Positions 14,602-24,791 of a stretch of DNA of 44,460 nt are shown in pieces (within the stretch, counting starts at the first letter, position 1; each line of letters opens with the position of its first letter). The stretch is taken from assembly GCA_036703275.1 (NCBI GenBank), contig DATNPK010000012.1, positions 1 to 44,460 of the forward strand. Direction: 5' to 3'. The DNA comes from Coleofasciculaceae cyanobacterium. GTDB taxonomy: Bacteria > Cyanobacteriota > Cyanobacteriia > Cyanobacteriales > Xenococcaceae. A program made the translations under genes and the position numbers. A model generated the notes under the pieces. That model was not told the DNA's origin and ran no database searches. It saw only the letters and a program-made list of their open reading frames with translations.

Positions 14602-15945
14602 TCAGGCAGATTCAGGTTTGCGATAGGAAGCAGGATGGATAATCAATTCAGCAGTAGAACGCTTCTCAACCATTTCCTCGGTAATAGTACACATACCAAC
14701 GTCTTTGCGAGAGGGAATTTCATACATCACTTCTAGCATCAACTCTTCAACAATACCTCTTAAAGCTCGAGCTCCAGTCTTACGCCGATAAGCTTCTTTT
14801 GCTAAGGCTTTAATTGCACCTTCGGTAAATTCTAGCTCAATGTTGTCCATTCTCAATAGCTTTTGATACTGTTTAACGATCGCGTTACGAGGCTGGGTTA
14901 ATATTTCTACCAAGGCATCTTCATCTAATGGTTCTAAAGCTGCCGTCACGGGAATCCGACCCACAAATTCAGGAATCATGCCAAACTTAACTAGATCATC
15001 TAATTCCAGCTTTTGCAAAATGTCAGCAGTACGTTTTCCTTTTGGTGCCGACTTTTCCCCTTTTTGAATAAAGCCAATTGACTTTTTACCCATGCGACGT
15101 TCTACTACTTTGTCTAAACCAACAAAAGCTCCACCACAGATAAATAGAATGTTCTTGGTATCAATCTGAATACAGTCTTGATAGGGATGCTTACGACCGC
15201 CTTGAGGAGGTACATTAGCTACTGTCCCCTCTAGCATTTTTAATAGTGCTTGTTGTACCCCTTCTCCTGAAACATCACGGGTAATCGAAGCATTTTCGCT
15301 TTTGCGGGCAATTTTATCAATTTCATCAATATAAATAATGCCTCTTTGAGCTTCTTCTACGTCTAAATCGGCTACCTGTAATAGTCGTAGCAAAATATTT
15401 TCTACGTCTTCCCCGACATATCCTGCTTCTGTCAGGGTTGTGGCATCGGCTACGGCAAAAGGAACTTGTAAAACTTTAGCCAGAGTTTGTGCCAAGAGAG
15501 TTTTACCACAGCCTGTTGGCCCAATTAATAACACATTAGATTTTTGCAGCTCTACGGAGTCTTCCGCATCCTTGGTCTTGTTAATCAAACTCAGCCGCTT
15601 GTAGTGATTGTATACGCCCACGGAAAGGACTTTTTTGGCTTCTTCTTGTCCAATTACGTGTTCATCCAAGCAATTTTTAATTTCTATCGGTTTGGGAATA
15701 TCCCCAAAAGAAATGCCCCCTACTTTCTTATTTCTTTTCTTCGGTGCTTTGGCTTCGGAGTTGCCAGATACAGCAGGAGAAGATACCACCGCCCCTTCTT
15801 CGATCAACTCCTCATCTAGAATCTCGTTACACAGTTCAACACATTCATCACAAATATAAACTCCCGGACCAGCAATCAGTTTCCTGACCTGTTCCTGAGA
15901 TTTTCCGCAAAACGAACATTTTAGATGGGAGTCGTATTTAGACAT
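14602..15945 (-). CDS. clpX: ATP-dependent Clp protease ATP-binding subunit ClpX
   Basis: AAA+ unfoldase of 447 residues that delivers proteins to ClpP. The N-terminal zinc-binding domain has Cys10, Cys13, Cys32 and Cys35. Walker A is GPTGCGKT, Walker [11 protein letters not shown], and the GYVGEDVE pore-adjacent segment, sensor region ([14 protein letters not shown]) and C-terminal [12 protein letters not shown] are all present. The tail and length are normal. It starts 27 bases after clpP, so both are on one transcript with tig upstream, the usual cyanobacterial order. Confidence 0.97.
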   Translation of the reverse strand: MSKYDSHLKCSFCGKSQEQVRKLIAGPGVYICDECVELCNEILDEELIEEGAVVSSPAVSGNSEAKAPKKRNKKVGGISFGDIPKPIEIKNCLDEHVIGQEEAKKVLSVGVYNHYKRLSLINKTKDAEDSVELQKSNVLLIGPTGCGKTLLAQTLAKVLQVPFAVADATTLTEAGYVGEDVENILLRLLQVADLDVEEAQRGIIYIDEIDKIARKSENASITRDVSGEGVQQALLKMLEGTVANVPPQGGRKHPYQDCIQIDTKNILFICGGAFVGLDKVVERRMGKKSIGFIQKGEKSAPKGKRTADILQKLELDDLVKFGMIPEFVGRIPVTAALEPLDEDALVEILTQPRNAIVKQYQKLLRMDNIELEFTEGAIKALAKEAYRRKTGARALRGIVEELMLEVMYEIPSRKDVGMCTITEEMVEKRSTAELIIHPASYRKPESA

Positions 15946-15972
15946 ATAGACCTCGTACTAATAAAGCATTTT

Positions 15973-16677
15973 TTAGGTTGTAAGTGAGCTTAACGCTTCT
16001 GGTTTGTTGATGACTTTATCAATTAAGCCATATTCCACCGCATCCTCCGAGGACATATAGAAATCTCTTTCTGTATCGGCAGCTATCTTATCAAAAGGTT
16101 GACCAGTATGTCCTGCAATTAGTTCATTAAGTCTTTGCTTAATATACAGAATTTCTTTAGCCTGAATTTCAATGTCAGTAGCCTGTCCTTGCGCGCCTCC
16201 TAAAGGCTGGTGAATCATAATTCGCGAACTGGGCAAAGCCATCCGCTTTCCTTTCGTCCCACCAGATAACAAAAAAGCTCCCATACTGGCAGCAATACCA
16301 TAACAAATTGTCACGACATCTGGTTGAATTTGCTGCATGGTGTCATACATGGCCAGGCCTGAATACACCGAACCACCAGGGGAATTGATATAAATTTGGA
16401 TATCTTTTTCAGGATCTTCTGCTTCAAGATAAAGCAACTGCGCCACAACCGAATCGGCTACTTTATCGTCAATCGGAGTACCCAAGAAAATAATGCGCTC
16501 TCGTAAAAGACGTGAATAAATATCAAAGGCTCTTTCTCCAAGACCGGACTGTTCTACCACCATTGGTATAACATTGCCCTCAGTAAGCACCGAGTTTATT
16601 TTAGGAAGACTTTTATTAACGAGAAAGCCGTAGGGCGAATGCGATTCCAGCATAGATTTTTGCCAAAAATTTGTCAC
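15973..16677 (-). CDS. clpP: ATP-dependent Clp protease proteolytic subunit ClpP
   Basis: Serine peptidase of the ClpP family with the triad Ser131 (GIAASMGAF), His156 (IMIHQPLGG) and Asp205 (DTERDFYMS). The core begins at [20 protein letters not shown]. The N-terminus from 16677 is about 38 residues longer than a minimal ClpP, but SPYGFL and [10 protein letters not shown] are also seen in cyanobacterial ClpP2 relatives, so I keep the long start; an ATG at 16563 (M-V-V-E-Q-S) is the alternative. It assembles as a 14-mer with ClpX as partner. It lies 171 bases after tig and 27 bases before clpX. Confidence 0.95.
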   Translation of the reverse strand: MTNFWQKSMLESHSPYGFLVNKSLPKINSVLTEGNVIPMVVEQSGLGERAFDIYSRLLRERIIFLGTPIDDKVADSVVAQLLYLEAEDPEKDIQIYINSPGGSVYSGLAMYDTMQQIQPDVVTICYGIAASMGAFLLSGGTKGKRMALPSSRIMIHQPLGGAQGQATDIEIQAKEILYIKQRLNELIAGHTGQPFDKIAADTERDFYMSSEDAVEYGLIDKVINKPEALSSLTT

Positions 16678-16848
16678 TATTGATTTATTTAATTTGCTAC
16701 CTATAACCAGAATTGGCTGTAGTTAGCTATTTTCATTATGCCTCAACTAAAGTGATCTGTAATAACGGGCAGATTTGCTAATGAAGAATCGGAATGGGCA
16801 TCAACTCAATTATAGTTTGGCGTTCTTTTCCCTCACTAGCAAGCTGTC

Positions 16849-18291
16849 TTATTCAGAATCGGCAATTACTTCCACTTCGGCGGTTTCTACCTCTGATTCA
16901 GAATCGGCAATTACTTCCACTTCGGCAGTTTCTATCTCTGATTCAGAATCGTCTGCTTCGGATTCTGCTAGTGAGCCTTCCAGAACAAGTTCAATAGTTG
17001 CTTTTTCTCGCAAAAAGCTATAGGTGTTTTCGCTGGTCAGGTCTTCGGTAACCATGGACAACAAACGGTCTTCATCGACTTCTTGTCCAGTCAATTGTGG
17101 TCTTATTTCTTCTATCTTGGCATTGATTGCGGCCTCATCGGGTTCTAAACCTTCTCTTTTGGCTATCTCTTTAACGATCAAAGACTTTTGCAGGTTAGTT
17201 ACCGCTTCTGGACGAGCGTTATCCCGCAACATCGGCACGTTATCGGAATTAAATAACTGTTTCATGTCTAGCCCCATTTGTTGCATCTGCATCAGGGTTT
17301 TGGTTAAAACGTTAGTCACTTCTTCCTGAACTAAAGATTCTGGCAAATCTAAAGTGTTTTGTTCCAACAAAGCATCCGCGATCGCCGCGTTGATGTTATT
17401 CTTGGTTTGGTTCTCTGCTTGCTCTTTAAATTGCTTTTCTACAGACTCTTTGTAGGCTGCAAAGGTTTCAAACTCATCATCGCTAATATCTTGAGCAAAG
17501 TCGTCATCTAATTCAGGCAGTTCCTTAGTTTTTAGTTCGTTCAAGGTAATGCTGAATACGGCTGGTTTACCCGCCAAATCCTGTTGAGGATAATCCTCTG
17601 GGAAGGTAACCTCCACTTCTTTGGTTTCCTCTGGCTTCATGCCGACAATACCTTCAACCATGCCAGGAATCAGCTTGCCTTCGGCTATCTCTACCTGAAA
17701 ATTAGTCGCGCTTCCTCCTTCAATCTCTTTGCCTGCCTCTCCTTCGGCTGTCAAAGTGCCTTTAAAATCGACAAAGGCTACATCTCCCATTTGAGCTGTT
17801 CGCTCTTCAACGGGGACTAAATCAGCTTTTTGCGAGCGACGCTGTTCGATAAACTCGTCTACTTTCTCTGGTTTATAGACTATTTCTTCAGCTTTTACAC
17901 TTAGATTACTGTAATCTGCTAATTCTAGAGTAGGAGGAACATCTACCGCTATTGAAAAAGTAATCGCATCTCCAGGCTGGTATTGTCCCAATAGTTCTTC
18001 AAAACTAGAACGTAAATTGGGCTGCCCGAGAGCCTCAATTGATTCTTGTTCAATCGCATCTTGTAAAGATTTTTGAATTAGTTCTTCAAGGGCAGCAGCC
18101 TTGATCCGTTCGTTACCAATTCTTTGCAATAAAATTTGGCGTGGTACTTTCCCTTTGCGAAACCCAGGAATATTGCTGGAACGAGAAAGGTTTTGCACCA
18201 TTTTTTCATAAGCACTGCGAGACGCTTCTGGGGCAATTTCTATATTTAAGCCAACTTGACTTTCAGGAAGTCTCTCCTGGGTTACTTTCAT
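16849..18291 (-). CDS. tig: Trigger factor chaperone
   Basis: Ribosome-associated chaperone and peptidyl-prolyl isomerase of 480 residues. The ribosome-binding N domain contains IPGFRKGKVPRQIL (family signature G-F-R-x-G-K-x-P). The FKBP-like domain follows (GDVAFVDFKGTL to VEVTFPEDYPQQDLAGKPAVFSITL), then the helical C domain. The last about 40 residues are an acidic extension with a 15-residue unit (S-E-[IV]-E-T-A-E-V-E-V-I-A-D-S-E type) repeated about twice, encoded by a 45-base DNA tandem repeat. It is the first gene of tig-clpP-clpX and is divergent from asd across 332 bases. Confidence 0.96.
   Translation of the reverse strand: MKVTQERLPESQVGLNIEIAPEASRSAYEKMVQNLSRSSNIPGFRKGKVPRQILLQRIGNERIKAAALEELIQKSLQDAIEQESIEALGQPNLRSSFEELLGQYQPGDAITFSIAVDVPPTLELADYSNLSVKAEEIVYKPEKVDEFIEQRRSQKADLVPVEERTAQMGDVAFVDFKGTLTAEGEAGKEIEGGSATNFQVEIAEGKLIPGMVEGIVGMKPEETKEVEVTFPEDYPQQDLAGKPAVFSITLNELKTKELPELDDDFAQDISDDEFETFAAYKESVEKQFKEQAENQTKNNINAAIADALLEQNTLDLPESLVQEEVTNVLTKTLMQMQQMGLDMKQLFNSDNVPMLRDNARPEAVTNLQKSLIVKEIAKREGLEPDEAAINAKIEEIRPQLTGQEVDEDRLLSMVTEDLTSENTYSFLREKATIELVLEGSLAESEADDSESEIETAEVEVIADSESEVETAEVEVIADSE
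16852..16951 (-). repeat. 45-bp tandem repeat encoding the acidic tail of trigger factor
   Basis: Copies at 16852-16896 and 16897-16941 differ at only a few bases, and the first 10 bases of a third copy follow at 16942. The period of 45 keeps the frame, so copy number could vary without breaking the gene. Confidence 0.9.
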
Positions 18292-18623
18292 CGATGTTTA
18301 TATCTTAAAACTACTTGATTAATTTTATGGTAGATCTAGGTAGGAATTAACTTAAGTAAAGTTAAAACTTGCAAAGCTCAATTTATTTAAACCAGACGAG
18401 TAAGCGTGCGCTCGGCTGCGATAAACTAAAACAATTTTTAACAGTTTTCCCTATGAGTCAATAGACATAATACTATATCTATATGAACTAAATAGGTAGG
18501 CGTAATTAAGTTGGAAAAATTATTTATATAGATTTTGATTTAATCAACAGCAGCGAGACCTAGCTAGATTTAGCAGGTCAGTTCAATTTACTACAGTAAA
18601 AAATATAAAGGAGGCTAATGTAA
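18292..18623. other. Divergent promoter region of tig and asd
   Basis: This 332-base region has no ORF. It must hold promoters in both directions. I see AT-rich tracts but no pair of -35/-10 boxes that I would trust. The asd ribosome binding site is at its right end. Confidence 0.5.
18608..18614 (+). promoter_or_regulatory. Shine-Dalgarno that fixes the TTG start of asd
   Basis: AAGGAGG at 18608-18614 lies nine bases before the TTG at 18624. An ATG in between (18619-18621, not in frame with asd) is followed at once by TAA, so it cannot be the gene start. Confidence 0.8.
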
Positions 18624-19667
18624 TTGTCTAAAAACGTCAATGTAGCTATTTTGGGCGCAACAGGAGCAGTAGGACAAGAGCTATTAGAACTACTTGCCGA
18701 GCGCGATTTTCCGCTCAAAAATTTAAAGCTTTTAGCTTCTTCGCGTTCTGCGGGTAGCAAGATTGTTTTCCAAGGGCAAGAATTAACTGTAGAAGCAGTA
18801 GAGGAAAATTCTTTTGAAAATGTCGATCTTGTTTTAGCATCTGCTGGAGGTTCTACTTCCAAAGCTTGGGCAAAAATCGCGGTCAATGCTGGGGCAGTAG
18901 TAATCGATAATTCTAGTGCGTTTCGGATGGATGCTCATGTTCCTCTAGTTGTGCCAGAAATTAATCCTGAAGCTGCCGCTAAACATCAGGGAATTATTGC
19001 CAATCCCAACTGCACCACTATTTTAATGGGCGTGGCAATTTATCCTCTACACAAAATACAGCCAATTAAACGAGTTGTTGTTGCTACTTATCAATCGGCA
19101 TCAGGTGCAGGAGCAATGGCAATGGCAGAAGCTCAAACTCAGGCAAGAGAGATTTTAGATGGCAGGCAGCCCCAAGCAAAAGTATTGCCTTATCCAATTG
19201 CTTTTAATCTATTCCCTCATAATTCTCCCTTGAACGACCAAGGATATTGCGAGGAAGAAATGAAAATGGTCAATGAAACGCGGAAGATTTTCAATGACGA
19301 TCAAATTAGAGTTACTGCTACCTGCGTCCGTGTGCCAATTCTACGCGCCCACTCCGAAGCGATTAATCTAGAATTTGAGCGGCCGTTTGATGTCAACCAA
19401 GCCAGAGAATTAATCGCTGCTGCACCTGGAGTTAAACTAGTTGAGGACTGGCAAAATAATTATTTTCCCATGCCTATGGACGCAACAGGACAAGATCCTG
19501 TATTGGTAGGTAGAATTCGCCAAGATATTTCTCACAATTGCGGGTTAGAATTATGGCTTTGTGGCGATCAAATTCGTAAAGGTGCTGCCCTTAATGCCAT
19601 ACAAATAGCCGAACTGTTGCTCGAAAAGAATTTATTAACCGTTCCTAATTCAGCAGTTAGTGTCTAA
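18624..19667 (+). CDS. asd: Aspartate-semialdehyde dehydrogenase
   Basis: The protein has 347 residues and reduces aspartyl phosphate to aspartate semialdehyde with NADPH, for lysine/diaminopimelate, threonine and methionine. The Rossmann motif is AILGATGAVGQEL (8-20); the active-site cysteine is Cys130 in ANPNCTT; YQSASGAGAMAMAE and the CVRVPILRAHSEAINLEF segment carry the catalytic histidine region. The TTG start is supported by a strong AAGGAGG and by the N-terminus S-K-N-V-N-V-A-I-L. It leads the asd-dapA-rnj cluster, a known cyanobacterial order, divergent from tig. Confidence 0.96.
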   Translation: MSKNVNVAILGATGAVGQELLELLAERDFPLKNLKLLASSRSAGSKIVFQGQELTVEAVEENSFENVDLVLASAGGSTSKAWAKIAVNAGAVVIDNSSAFRMDAHVPLVVPEINPEAAAKHQGIIANPNCTTILMGVAIYPLHKIQPIKRVVVATYQSASGAGAMAMAEAQTQAREILDGRQPQAKVLPYPIAFNLFPHNSPLNDQGYCEEEMKMVNETRKIFNDDQIRVTATCVRVPILRAHSEAINLEFERPFDVNQARELIAAAPGVKLVEDWQNNYFPMPMDATGQDPVLVGRIRQDISHNCGLELWLCGDQIRKGAALNAIQIAELLLEKNLLTVPNSAVSV

Positions 19668-19715
19668 GGGATTTATATATTTAGTAAAAAATAATGATGA
19701 GTCAAATAGAGATAG

Positions 19716-20606
19716 ATGCGTGAAAACCCCTTTGGTAGAGTAGTGACGGCAATGGTAACCCCCTTTGCTGAAGATGGCAGCGTCGACTATGTGGTAGCAG
19801 AAAAATTGGCGGTACATCTGGTAGAAAACGGTAGTGATGGCTTGGTGGTTTGCGGTACTACAGGAGAATCGCCCACTTTAAGTTGGTCAGAAGAGTATGA
19901 GTTATTTAAAGTAGTAAAACAAGCAGTGGGAGATCGCGCCAAGATTATCGCTGGTACTGGTTCAAATTCGACTACCGAAGCGATCGCTGCTACGCAAAAA
20001 GCTGCTAAACTAGATTTAGATGGTTCTTTACAGGTAGTTCCATACTACAATAAGCCACCCCAGTCGGGACTGTATCGGCATTTCAAAGCGATCGCCGAAG
20101 CCTGCCCCGATTTACCAATGATGTTATACAATGTGCCAGGTAGGACTAGTTGCAGCCTAGATCCAGAAACGATAGCTAATTTAGCGCAGATTGATAATGT
20201 GGTGGCAATTAAAGATGCTAGCGGAAACATAGAGCAGGCGTGCAAAATGAGGTGTTTGACTCCCCCAAACTTCGCTATTTATTCAGGGGAAGACGTCTTG
20301 ACTCTACCCCTATTAACGATAGGAAGCTCGGGAGTAGTTAGCGTGGCTTCACACCTGGTGGGAAACCAAATGCAGTCAATGATTCAGGCGTTTGCCACAG
20401 GCGATAATCAGCAAGCGACTAAAATACAGTTGCAACTTTTTCCTTTATTTCAGGCTCTGTTCATGACAACTAACCCGATTCCAGTTAAAGCTGCCTTAAA
20501 TTTACAGGGCTGGAAAGTAGGAAGGTTGCGTACACCTTTATGTGAGCTACAATTGGATTTACTAGAAAATTTAAAAATAGTTTTACAAGAATTAAACTTA
20601 ATTTAG
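19716..20606 (+). CDS. dapA: 4-Hydroxy-tetrahydrodipicolinate synthase
   Basis: DapA, 296 residues, condenses pyruvate with aspartate semialdehyde, the product of the gene just upstream. The Schiff-base lysine is Lys166 ([10 protein letters not shown]), the catalytic tyrosine is Tyr138 (LYNVPGRT), and GTTGESPTL and [15 protein letters not shown] are family motifs. It is 48 bases after asd and probably on the same transcript. ATG 19716 is the only in-frame start near the conserved [12 protein letters not shown]. Confidence 0.96.
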   Translation: MRENPFGRVVTAMVTPFAEDGSVDYVVAEKLAVHLVENGSDGLVVCGTTGESPTLSWSEEYELFKVVKQAVGDRAKIIAGTGSNSTTEAIAATQKAAKLDLDGSLQVVPYYNKPPQSGLYRHFKAIAEACPDLPMMLYNVPGRTSCSLDPETIANLAQIDNVVAIKDASGNIEQACKMRCLTPPNFAIYSGEDVLTLPLLTIGSSGVVSVASHLVGNQMQSMIQAFATGDNQQATKIQLQLFPLFQALFMTTNPIPVKAALNLQGWKVGRLRTPLCELQLDLLENLKIVLQELNLI

Positions 20607-20935
20607 TCTGGTTTTTTTATTATTTATTATTAAAATAAAGTTTTATTTTTAATATATAAGCCAATTTTAAATATCTGCAATACAATAAGAAATTAATTGT
20701 CTTCGAGAACAGTTTTGAGGCAATCAGTATGAAAAATTGCAAACTTTTGGAAATAATATCAATAATTATTCACTATAAAAGTTTTTACAGTTAGTAGGAT
20801 CGGATTGGGAAACTAATTAAATTAGATAGTTTTACAGTTCTTAGAAAACGCTCTACGAAAAAGATTCTAAGGCGAATTTACAGTTTTTATTGAGTAAATA
20901 AAACAAGCGCGAATAACCAAATACAACAAAACCAA
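20607..20935. other. Intergenic region before rnj
   Basis: An AT-rich stretch of 329 bases without a plausible gene. A T-run directly follows the dapA stop (20613-20619) but no good stem precedes it. It probably contains the rnj leader; no riboswitch or repeat is recognised. Confidence 0.5.
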
Positions 20936-22759
20936 ATGAGTAAAGTAATCAAGAAAAATAATAAGTCAACCGTCAAAATTATTCCCTTGGGTGGATTGCA
21001 CGAAATTGGCAAAAATACCTGCGTCTTTGAATATGAAGACGAAATTATTCTATTAGATGCGGGATTGGGCTTTCCTTCGGATCAAATGCACGGCATTAAC
21101 ATTGTTTTGCCTGACATGACATATTTAAGAGAAAATTCTCATCGCATCAAAGGAATGATTGTGACTCATGGTCATGAAGATCATATTGGTGGTATAGCCT
21201 ATCACCTCAAGCAGTTTGATATACCTATAATTTATGGTCCTAGGCTAGCTATGTCTCTGTTAAGCGACAAACTAGAAGAGGCAGGGGTTAGCGATCGCAC
21301 CACGCTAAAAAGTGTTCTTCCTAGGGATATCGTACAGATTGGCAAACATTTCCGCGCCGAATATATTCGTAATACCCATTCTATTGCCGATAGCTTTACC
21401 GTCGCGATTCATACCCCGATTGGCGTAATTATCCACTCAGGAGACTTTAAAATAGATCACACCCCAGTCGATGGAGAACACTTCGACCTCCAAAAACTAG
21501 CCGAACATGGTGCAAACGGGGTATTGTGTTTGCTGAGTGACTCTACTAACGCCGAAGTACCAGGACATACACCCTCGGAGCGTTCGGTCTATCCCAACCT
21601 CGATCGCATCTTTGGTCAAGCCCAAGGACGTTTGATGGTAACAACCTTCTCTTCTTCGGTGCATCGGGTCAATATGGTCTTAGATTTAGCTCAGAAGCAT
21701 GGTCGTAAGGTAGCGGTAGTAGGACGTTCTATGCTCAACGTCATCGCTCATGCTCGTAAGCTGGGATATATTCAATGTCGCGATGATATCTTTGAACCAT
21801 TGCGCTCTGTCAATCGTTTACCAGATAATAAAGTTTTAATTCTCAGCACTGGTTCACAGGGAGAAACCCTAGCAGCAATGACTCGTATTTCCCGAGGGGA
21901 ACATCGCCAAGTCAGCGTCAGAGAAGGAGATACTATTGTATTTTCCGCTAACCCTATTCCTGGTAACACTGTTGGAGTGGTTAACACAATTGACCGTCTG
22001 ATGATGCAGGGAGCAAAAGTAATCTATGGTCGTCGCGAAGGAATTCATGTTTCGGGTCACGGTGCTAGAGAAGACCACAAGCTAATGTTGAATTTGACCA
22101 GACCTAAGTTCTTTGTGCCTGTACACGGTGAACATCGTATGTTAGTCGAACACGCAGGAATGGCAAAAGCAATGGGTGTTCCCGAAGAAAATATTGTGAT
22201 TATTAAAAACGGTCATATTATTGAGCTTACCCAAGATAGTATTGGCATTAATGGAGAAGTTCCTTCTGGTATTGAACTAGTCGATCGCGCTGGTATTGTT
22301 CAAGATGATGTCATGAAAGAAAGACAACAGCTTGCCGAAGATGGAGTCATTACCGTAGCTGCGGCAATTGACTGGTCGGGTAAACTAGTCGCCTCTCCAG
22401 CGCTGCACTTACGAGGAGTAGTCACTTCAGTCGAGCAATCCTTACTACAGCAGTTAGTCAGCAGAACCATTGAAAGAATTTTAAGCGATCGCTGGAGCGA
22501 CTTTAGCCATAGCCAGAACGGAGAAACCGAAATTGACTGGACAGAGGTACGTTTAGAAATTGAAGGTGGATTACAGCGTCTAATCAAGCGAGAACTACGT
22601 AGTCGTCCTTTAGTGGTGTTTTTAATGCAGACTCCTGAAAAAGAACCTACTAAAACGACAGCAGCCAGAAGAAGAAGACGTTCTAGTTCAACAAACTCAA
22701 CAAACTCAACAAACTCAACAAACTCAACTTCCGCTCCCGTTATTTCTCGTCGCTCATAA
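20936..22759 (+). CDS. rnj: Ribonuclease J
   Basis: Metallo-beta-lactamase/beta-CASP ribonuclease of 607 residues with endo- and 5'-exonuclease activity in mRNA decay and maturation. The metal motif is THGHEDHIGG, with HSGDFKID and SDSTNAEVPGHTPSE further on. The beta-CASP part carries VVGRSMLNVIAHARKLGY and STGSQGETLAAMTRI, and the late motif is HVSGHGAREDHKLML. The C-terminal domain is the usual RNase J one and ends in a basic run (AARRRRRSS) and a low-complexity S-T-N repeat (four 9-base DNA units). ATG 20936 is the natural start. It follows dapA after 329 bases and ends before a strong hairpin. Confidence 0.96.
   Translation: MSKVIKKNNKSTVKIIPLGGLHEIGKNTCVFEYEDEIILLDAGLGFPSDQMHGINIVLPDMTYLRENSHRIKGMIVTHGHEDHIGGIAYHLKQFDIPIIYGPRLAMSLLSDKLEEAGVSDRTTLKSVLPRDIVQIGKHFRAEYIRNTHSIADSFTVAIHTPIGVIIHSGDFKIDHTPVDGEHFDLQKLAEHGANGVLCLLSDSTNAEVPGHTPSERSVYPNLDRIFGQAQGRLMVTTFSSSVHRVNMVLDLAQKHGRKVAVVGRSMLNVIAHARKLGYIQCRDDIFEPLRSVNRLPDNKVLILSTGSQGETLAAMTRISRGEHRQVSVREGDTIVFSANPIPGNTVGVVNTIDRLMMQGAKVIYGRREGIHVSGHGAREDHKLMLNLTRPKFFVPVHGEHRMLVEHAGMAKAMGVPEENIVIIKNGHIIELTQDSIGINGEVPSGIELVDRAGIVQDDVMKERQQLAEDGVITVAAAIDWSGKLVASPALHLRGVVTSVEQSLLQQLVSRTIERILSDRWSDFSHSQNGETEIDWTEVRLEIEGGLQRLIKRELRSRPLVVFLMQTPEKEPTKTTAARRRRRSSSTNSTNSTNSTNSTSAPVISRRS
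22688..22723 (+). repeat. 9-bp microsatellite in the rnj tail
   Basis: Four exact copies of TCAACAAAC, with a partial fifth after them, encode Ser-Thr-Asn units. The frame is kept whatever the copy number. Confidence 0.9.
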
Positions 22760-22766
22760 ATCGGCC

Positions 22767-22794
22767 ATTAGCTTTAGGCTTTAGGCTTTAGGCT
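22767..22794. repeat. Heptad repeat, reverse orientation
   Basis: ATTAGCT followed by three TTAGGCT units; on the minus strand these read AGCCTAA and AGCTAAT, the same family as the arrays at 4461 and 5592. It lies just after the rnj stop codon. Confidence 0.75.
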
Positions 22795-22817
22795 TTTAAA
22801 AATTATACTTGTAATAA

Positions 22818-22852
22818 AAAGCGTTACTTGACATTAGAGCAAGTAACGCTTT
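22818..22852 (+). terminator. Perfect 13-bp hairpin after rnj
   Basis: AAAGCGTTACTTG (22818-22830) is the exact complement of 22840-22852, with a nine-base loop. Three T pair inside the stem and no long T-run follows, so this may be a weak terminator or an RNA 3'-end stabiliser. On the minus strand it could also terminate readthrough. Confidence 0.7.
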
Positions 22853-22945
22853 GTTCGTCAGTAAGAGAAAAAATAAAATCGTCAATAAAAATGAGTCAAG
22901 ACTTATCCATATTACAGATAATCTACTCGCTACAGTAAATAATAA

Positions 22946-23488
22946 TTAGCGAGGTAGATTAATTGGCAGGTTTACGGGAGAAATGTTTGTTGTCGGATAA
23001 TTAGGAATATTTTGAACTGTGGCAGATTGAGATGAAGACTGTTGATCTGTTTGAGCTGTTGCTGTGCCGTTTACAACACCATTGTGATTGACTACAGTGC
23101 TAGAGGTTTGCTGTTGAGCAATAGGCGACTGTGGAACAACTTGAGGAATTTGAGTCACAATTGGTTGTGGGGCCAAAACAGGAGCAGGTGCGGGAGCAGA
23201 ACCAGCAGGCAAACAATTGGATAGACATAGGTTAAGACTGTTGCCATTAGCGTTGTTTGTACCAACATTAAACTCAGGTCTTCCCGGTGTTACAGGGGTT
23301 GGAACAGGTACTGGTTGCTGAATTACCTGTGGTTGTGGTTGTTTGCTTCTAACCAAAGCATTTAATGCTCCAGAAACTACTTCTAAAATTTGGGCTGATG
23401 CTGGTTGAGGTTGAGCAACAGTAGCTATTGTAGCGGTTAAAGCGATTATTATTAATCCTGGGTTAAACTGACGAATAGAGCTGTTCAT
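22946..23488 (-). CDS. Secreted Pro/Gln-rich protein of unknown function
   Basis: The protein has 180 residues with a clear signal peptide: positive start (MNSSIRQFN), hydrophobic core (PGLIIIALTATIATVAQP) and cleavage motif PASA-Q near residue 33. The mature part is low complexity, rich in Pro, Gln, Val and Ala (PQPQVIQQPVPVPTPVTP, PAPAPVLAPQP). It has one short part with two cysteines (LNLCLSNCLPAG) that could form a disulfide. I cannot assign a family or function. It is in the gap between rnj and obg, on the minus strand; obg, which lies upstream in the direction of transcription, is separated by 178 bases. Confidence 0.75.
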   Translation of the reverse strand: MNSSIRQFNPGLIIIALTATIATVAQPQPASAQILEVVSGALNALVRSKQPQPQVIQQPVPVPTPVTPGRPEFNVGTNNANGNSLNLCLSNCLPAGSAPAPAPVLAPQPIVTQIPQVVPQSPIAQQQTSSTVVNHNGVVNGTATAQTDQQSSSQSATVQNIPNYPTTNISPVNLPINLPR

Positions 23489-23666
23489 TTTTCGGTTCTC
23501 ACTTACTTAAATTTAGTGAACTAATTACTATTTAGTAGGTTGAGAACAATAAATTTATGCATCATCAAACTAAAATGCTGATGCTGTCATAGTTTATAGA
23601 AAAGAAAAATAAAGAAGGCGATCGCTGTTAAACCGTAGATTTGCTACGTATCCATCTTTGATTAAA

Positions 23667-24677
23667 TTAAATTGCTGTTGAAACTTCTTCTGCATCCAAA
23701 ATCGACCAAACTTTTTGCATCAAAGTATCTAATCCCTGGCGAGTTACCGCGGAGACATGAAAAATTGACACAGAAGTAAGTTCCTGTAATTCAGAAGTAA
23801 TTTGGTCTAAGATTTCTGAATCTACTGCGTCTATCTTATTAAAAGCAATAATTTGCGGACGTTCGGGTAAACCATGTCCATAGGCTTCTAGTTCCTGTTG
23901 AATGGTCTGGTAGTCAACTATTGGATCATCTGCCGTAGCGTCAATTAGATGTAGTAAGATGCGGGTTCGCTCAATATGGCGTAAAAAGTCATGACCCAAG
24001 CCAATACCTTCAGAAGCACCTGAAATCAATCCAGGAATATCAGCAAACACCGTACCGTCTCCCGTCGGTTTACGTACCACTCCTAAGTTAGGAACTAGAG
24101 TCGTAAAAGGGTAGTCAGCGACTTTGGGTTTCGCTGAAGATAACGAAGAAATAAGCGTAGATTTTCCGGCATTGGGCAAACCAATAATTCCGACTTCGGC
24201 GATCAGCTTTAATTCAAGGCGTAAACGTCTGGTTTCTCCCTCTAACCCTGGCAAAGCGTGTTCTGGAGCCCGATTGCGATTACTCAAAAAATGCTTGTTA
24301 CCTAGACCGCCTTTGCCACCTGCGGCAACACAAAGAGTTTCACCATCAATAGTTAAGTCACCGATATACTCTCCCGTATCGGCATCAGTAATTAGAGTAC
24401 CACAGGGAATTTCAATTAGGCGATCGCTTCCCTTTGCTCCCGTACAATTATTCGGTCCTCCTTTTTTGCCATCTTCGGCTTGAAAAATTCTGGCATAGCG
24501 AAAATCCAGTAAAGTTTGCAGTCGACTTGACGCTACTAATATTACTGACCCTCCCCAACCACCATTGCCCCCAGCAGGGCCCCCAGCGGGGACATATTTT
24601 TCCCGACGGAATGCCACCATTCCATCACCACCCTTGCCCGCTACTACTTCTACTTCGGCTAGATCGATAAACTGCAT
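23667..24677 (-). CDS. obg: GTPase Obg (ribosome assembly)
   Basis: Obg/CgtA GTPase. The glycine-rich N-terminal Obg fold (AGKGGDGMVAFRREKYVPAGGPAGGNGG) is followed by the G domain: G1 GLPNAGKST, G3 DIPGLI, G4 FNKID. It helps 50S ribosome maturation and stress control. I place the start at ATG 24677 (M-Q-F-I-D-L-A-E-V-E-V), the conserved beginning, and not at the TTG at 24695. The protein ends soon after the G domain without a long C-terminal extension, as in other cyanobacteria. Confidence 0.96.
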   Translation of the reverse strand: MQFIDLAEVEVVAGKGGDGMVAFRREKYVPAGGPAGGNGGWGGSVILVASSRLQTLLDFRYARIFQAEDGKKGGPNNCTGAKGSDRLIEIPCGTLITDADTGEYIGDLTIDGETLCVAAGGKGGLGNKHFLSNRNRAPEHALPGLEGETRRLRLELKLIAEVGIIGLPNAGKSTLISSLSSAKPKVADYPFTTLVPNLGVVRKPTGDGTVFADIPGLISGASEGIGLGHDFLRHIERTRILLHLIDATADDPIVDYQTIQQELEAYGHGLPERPQIIAFNKIDAVDSEILDQITSELQELTSVSIFHVSAVTRQGLDTLMQKVWSILDAEEVSTAI

Positions 24678-24791
24678 AGATAAATTACGGCACAATTCGG
24701 TAAAACTTTGTATAGTTTATCACTTGAGGTTTTGCTATTTGGTAACTAAGGCTAATAGCTATAAACCAGATAATTAAAAGCATCAATCAAA

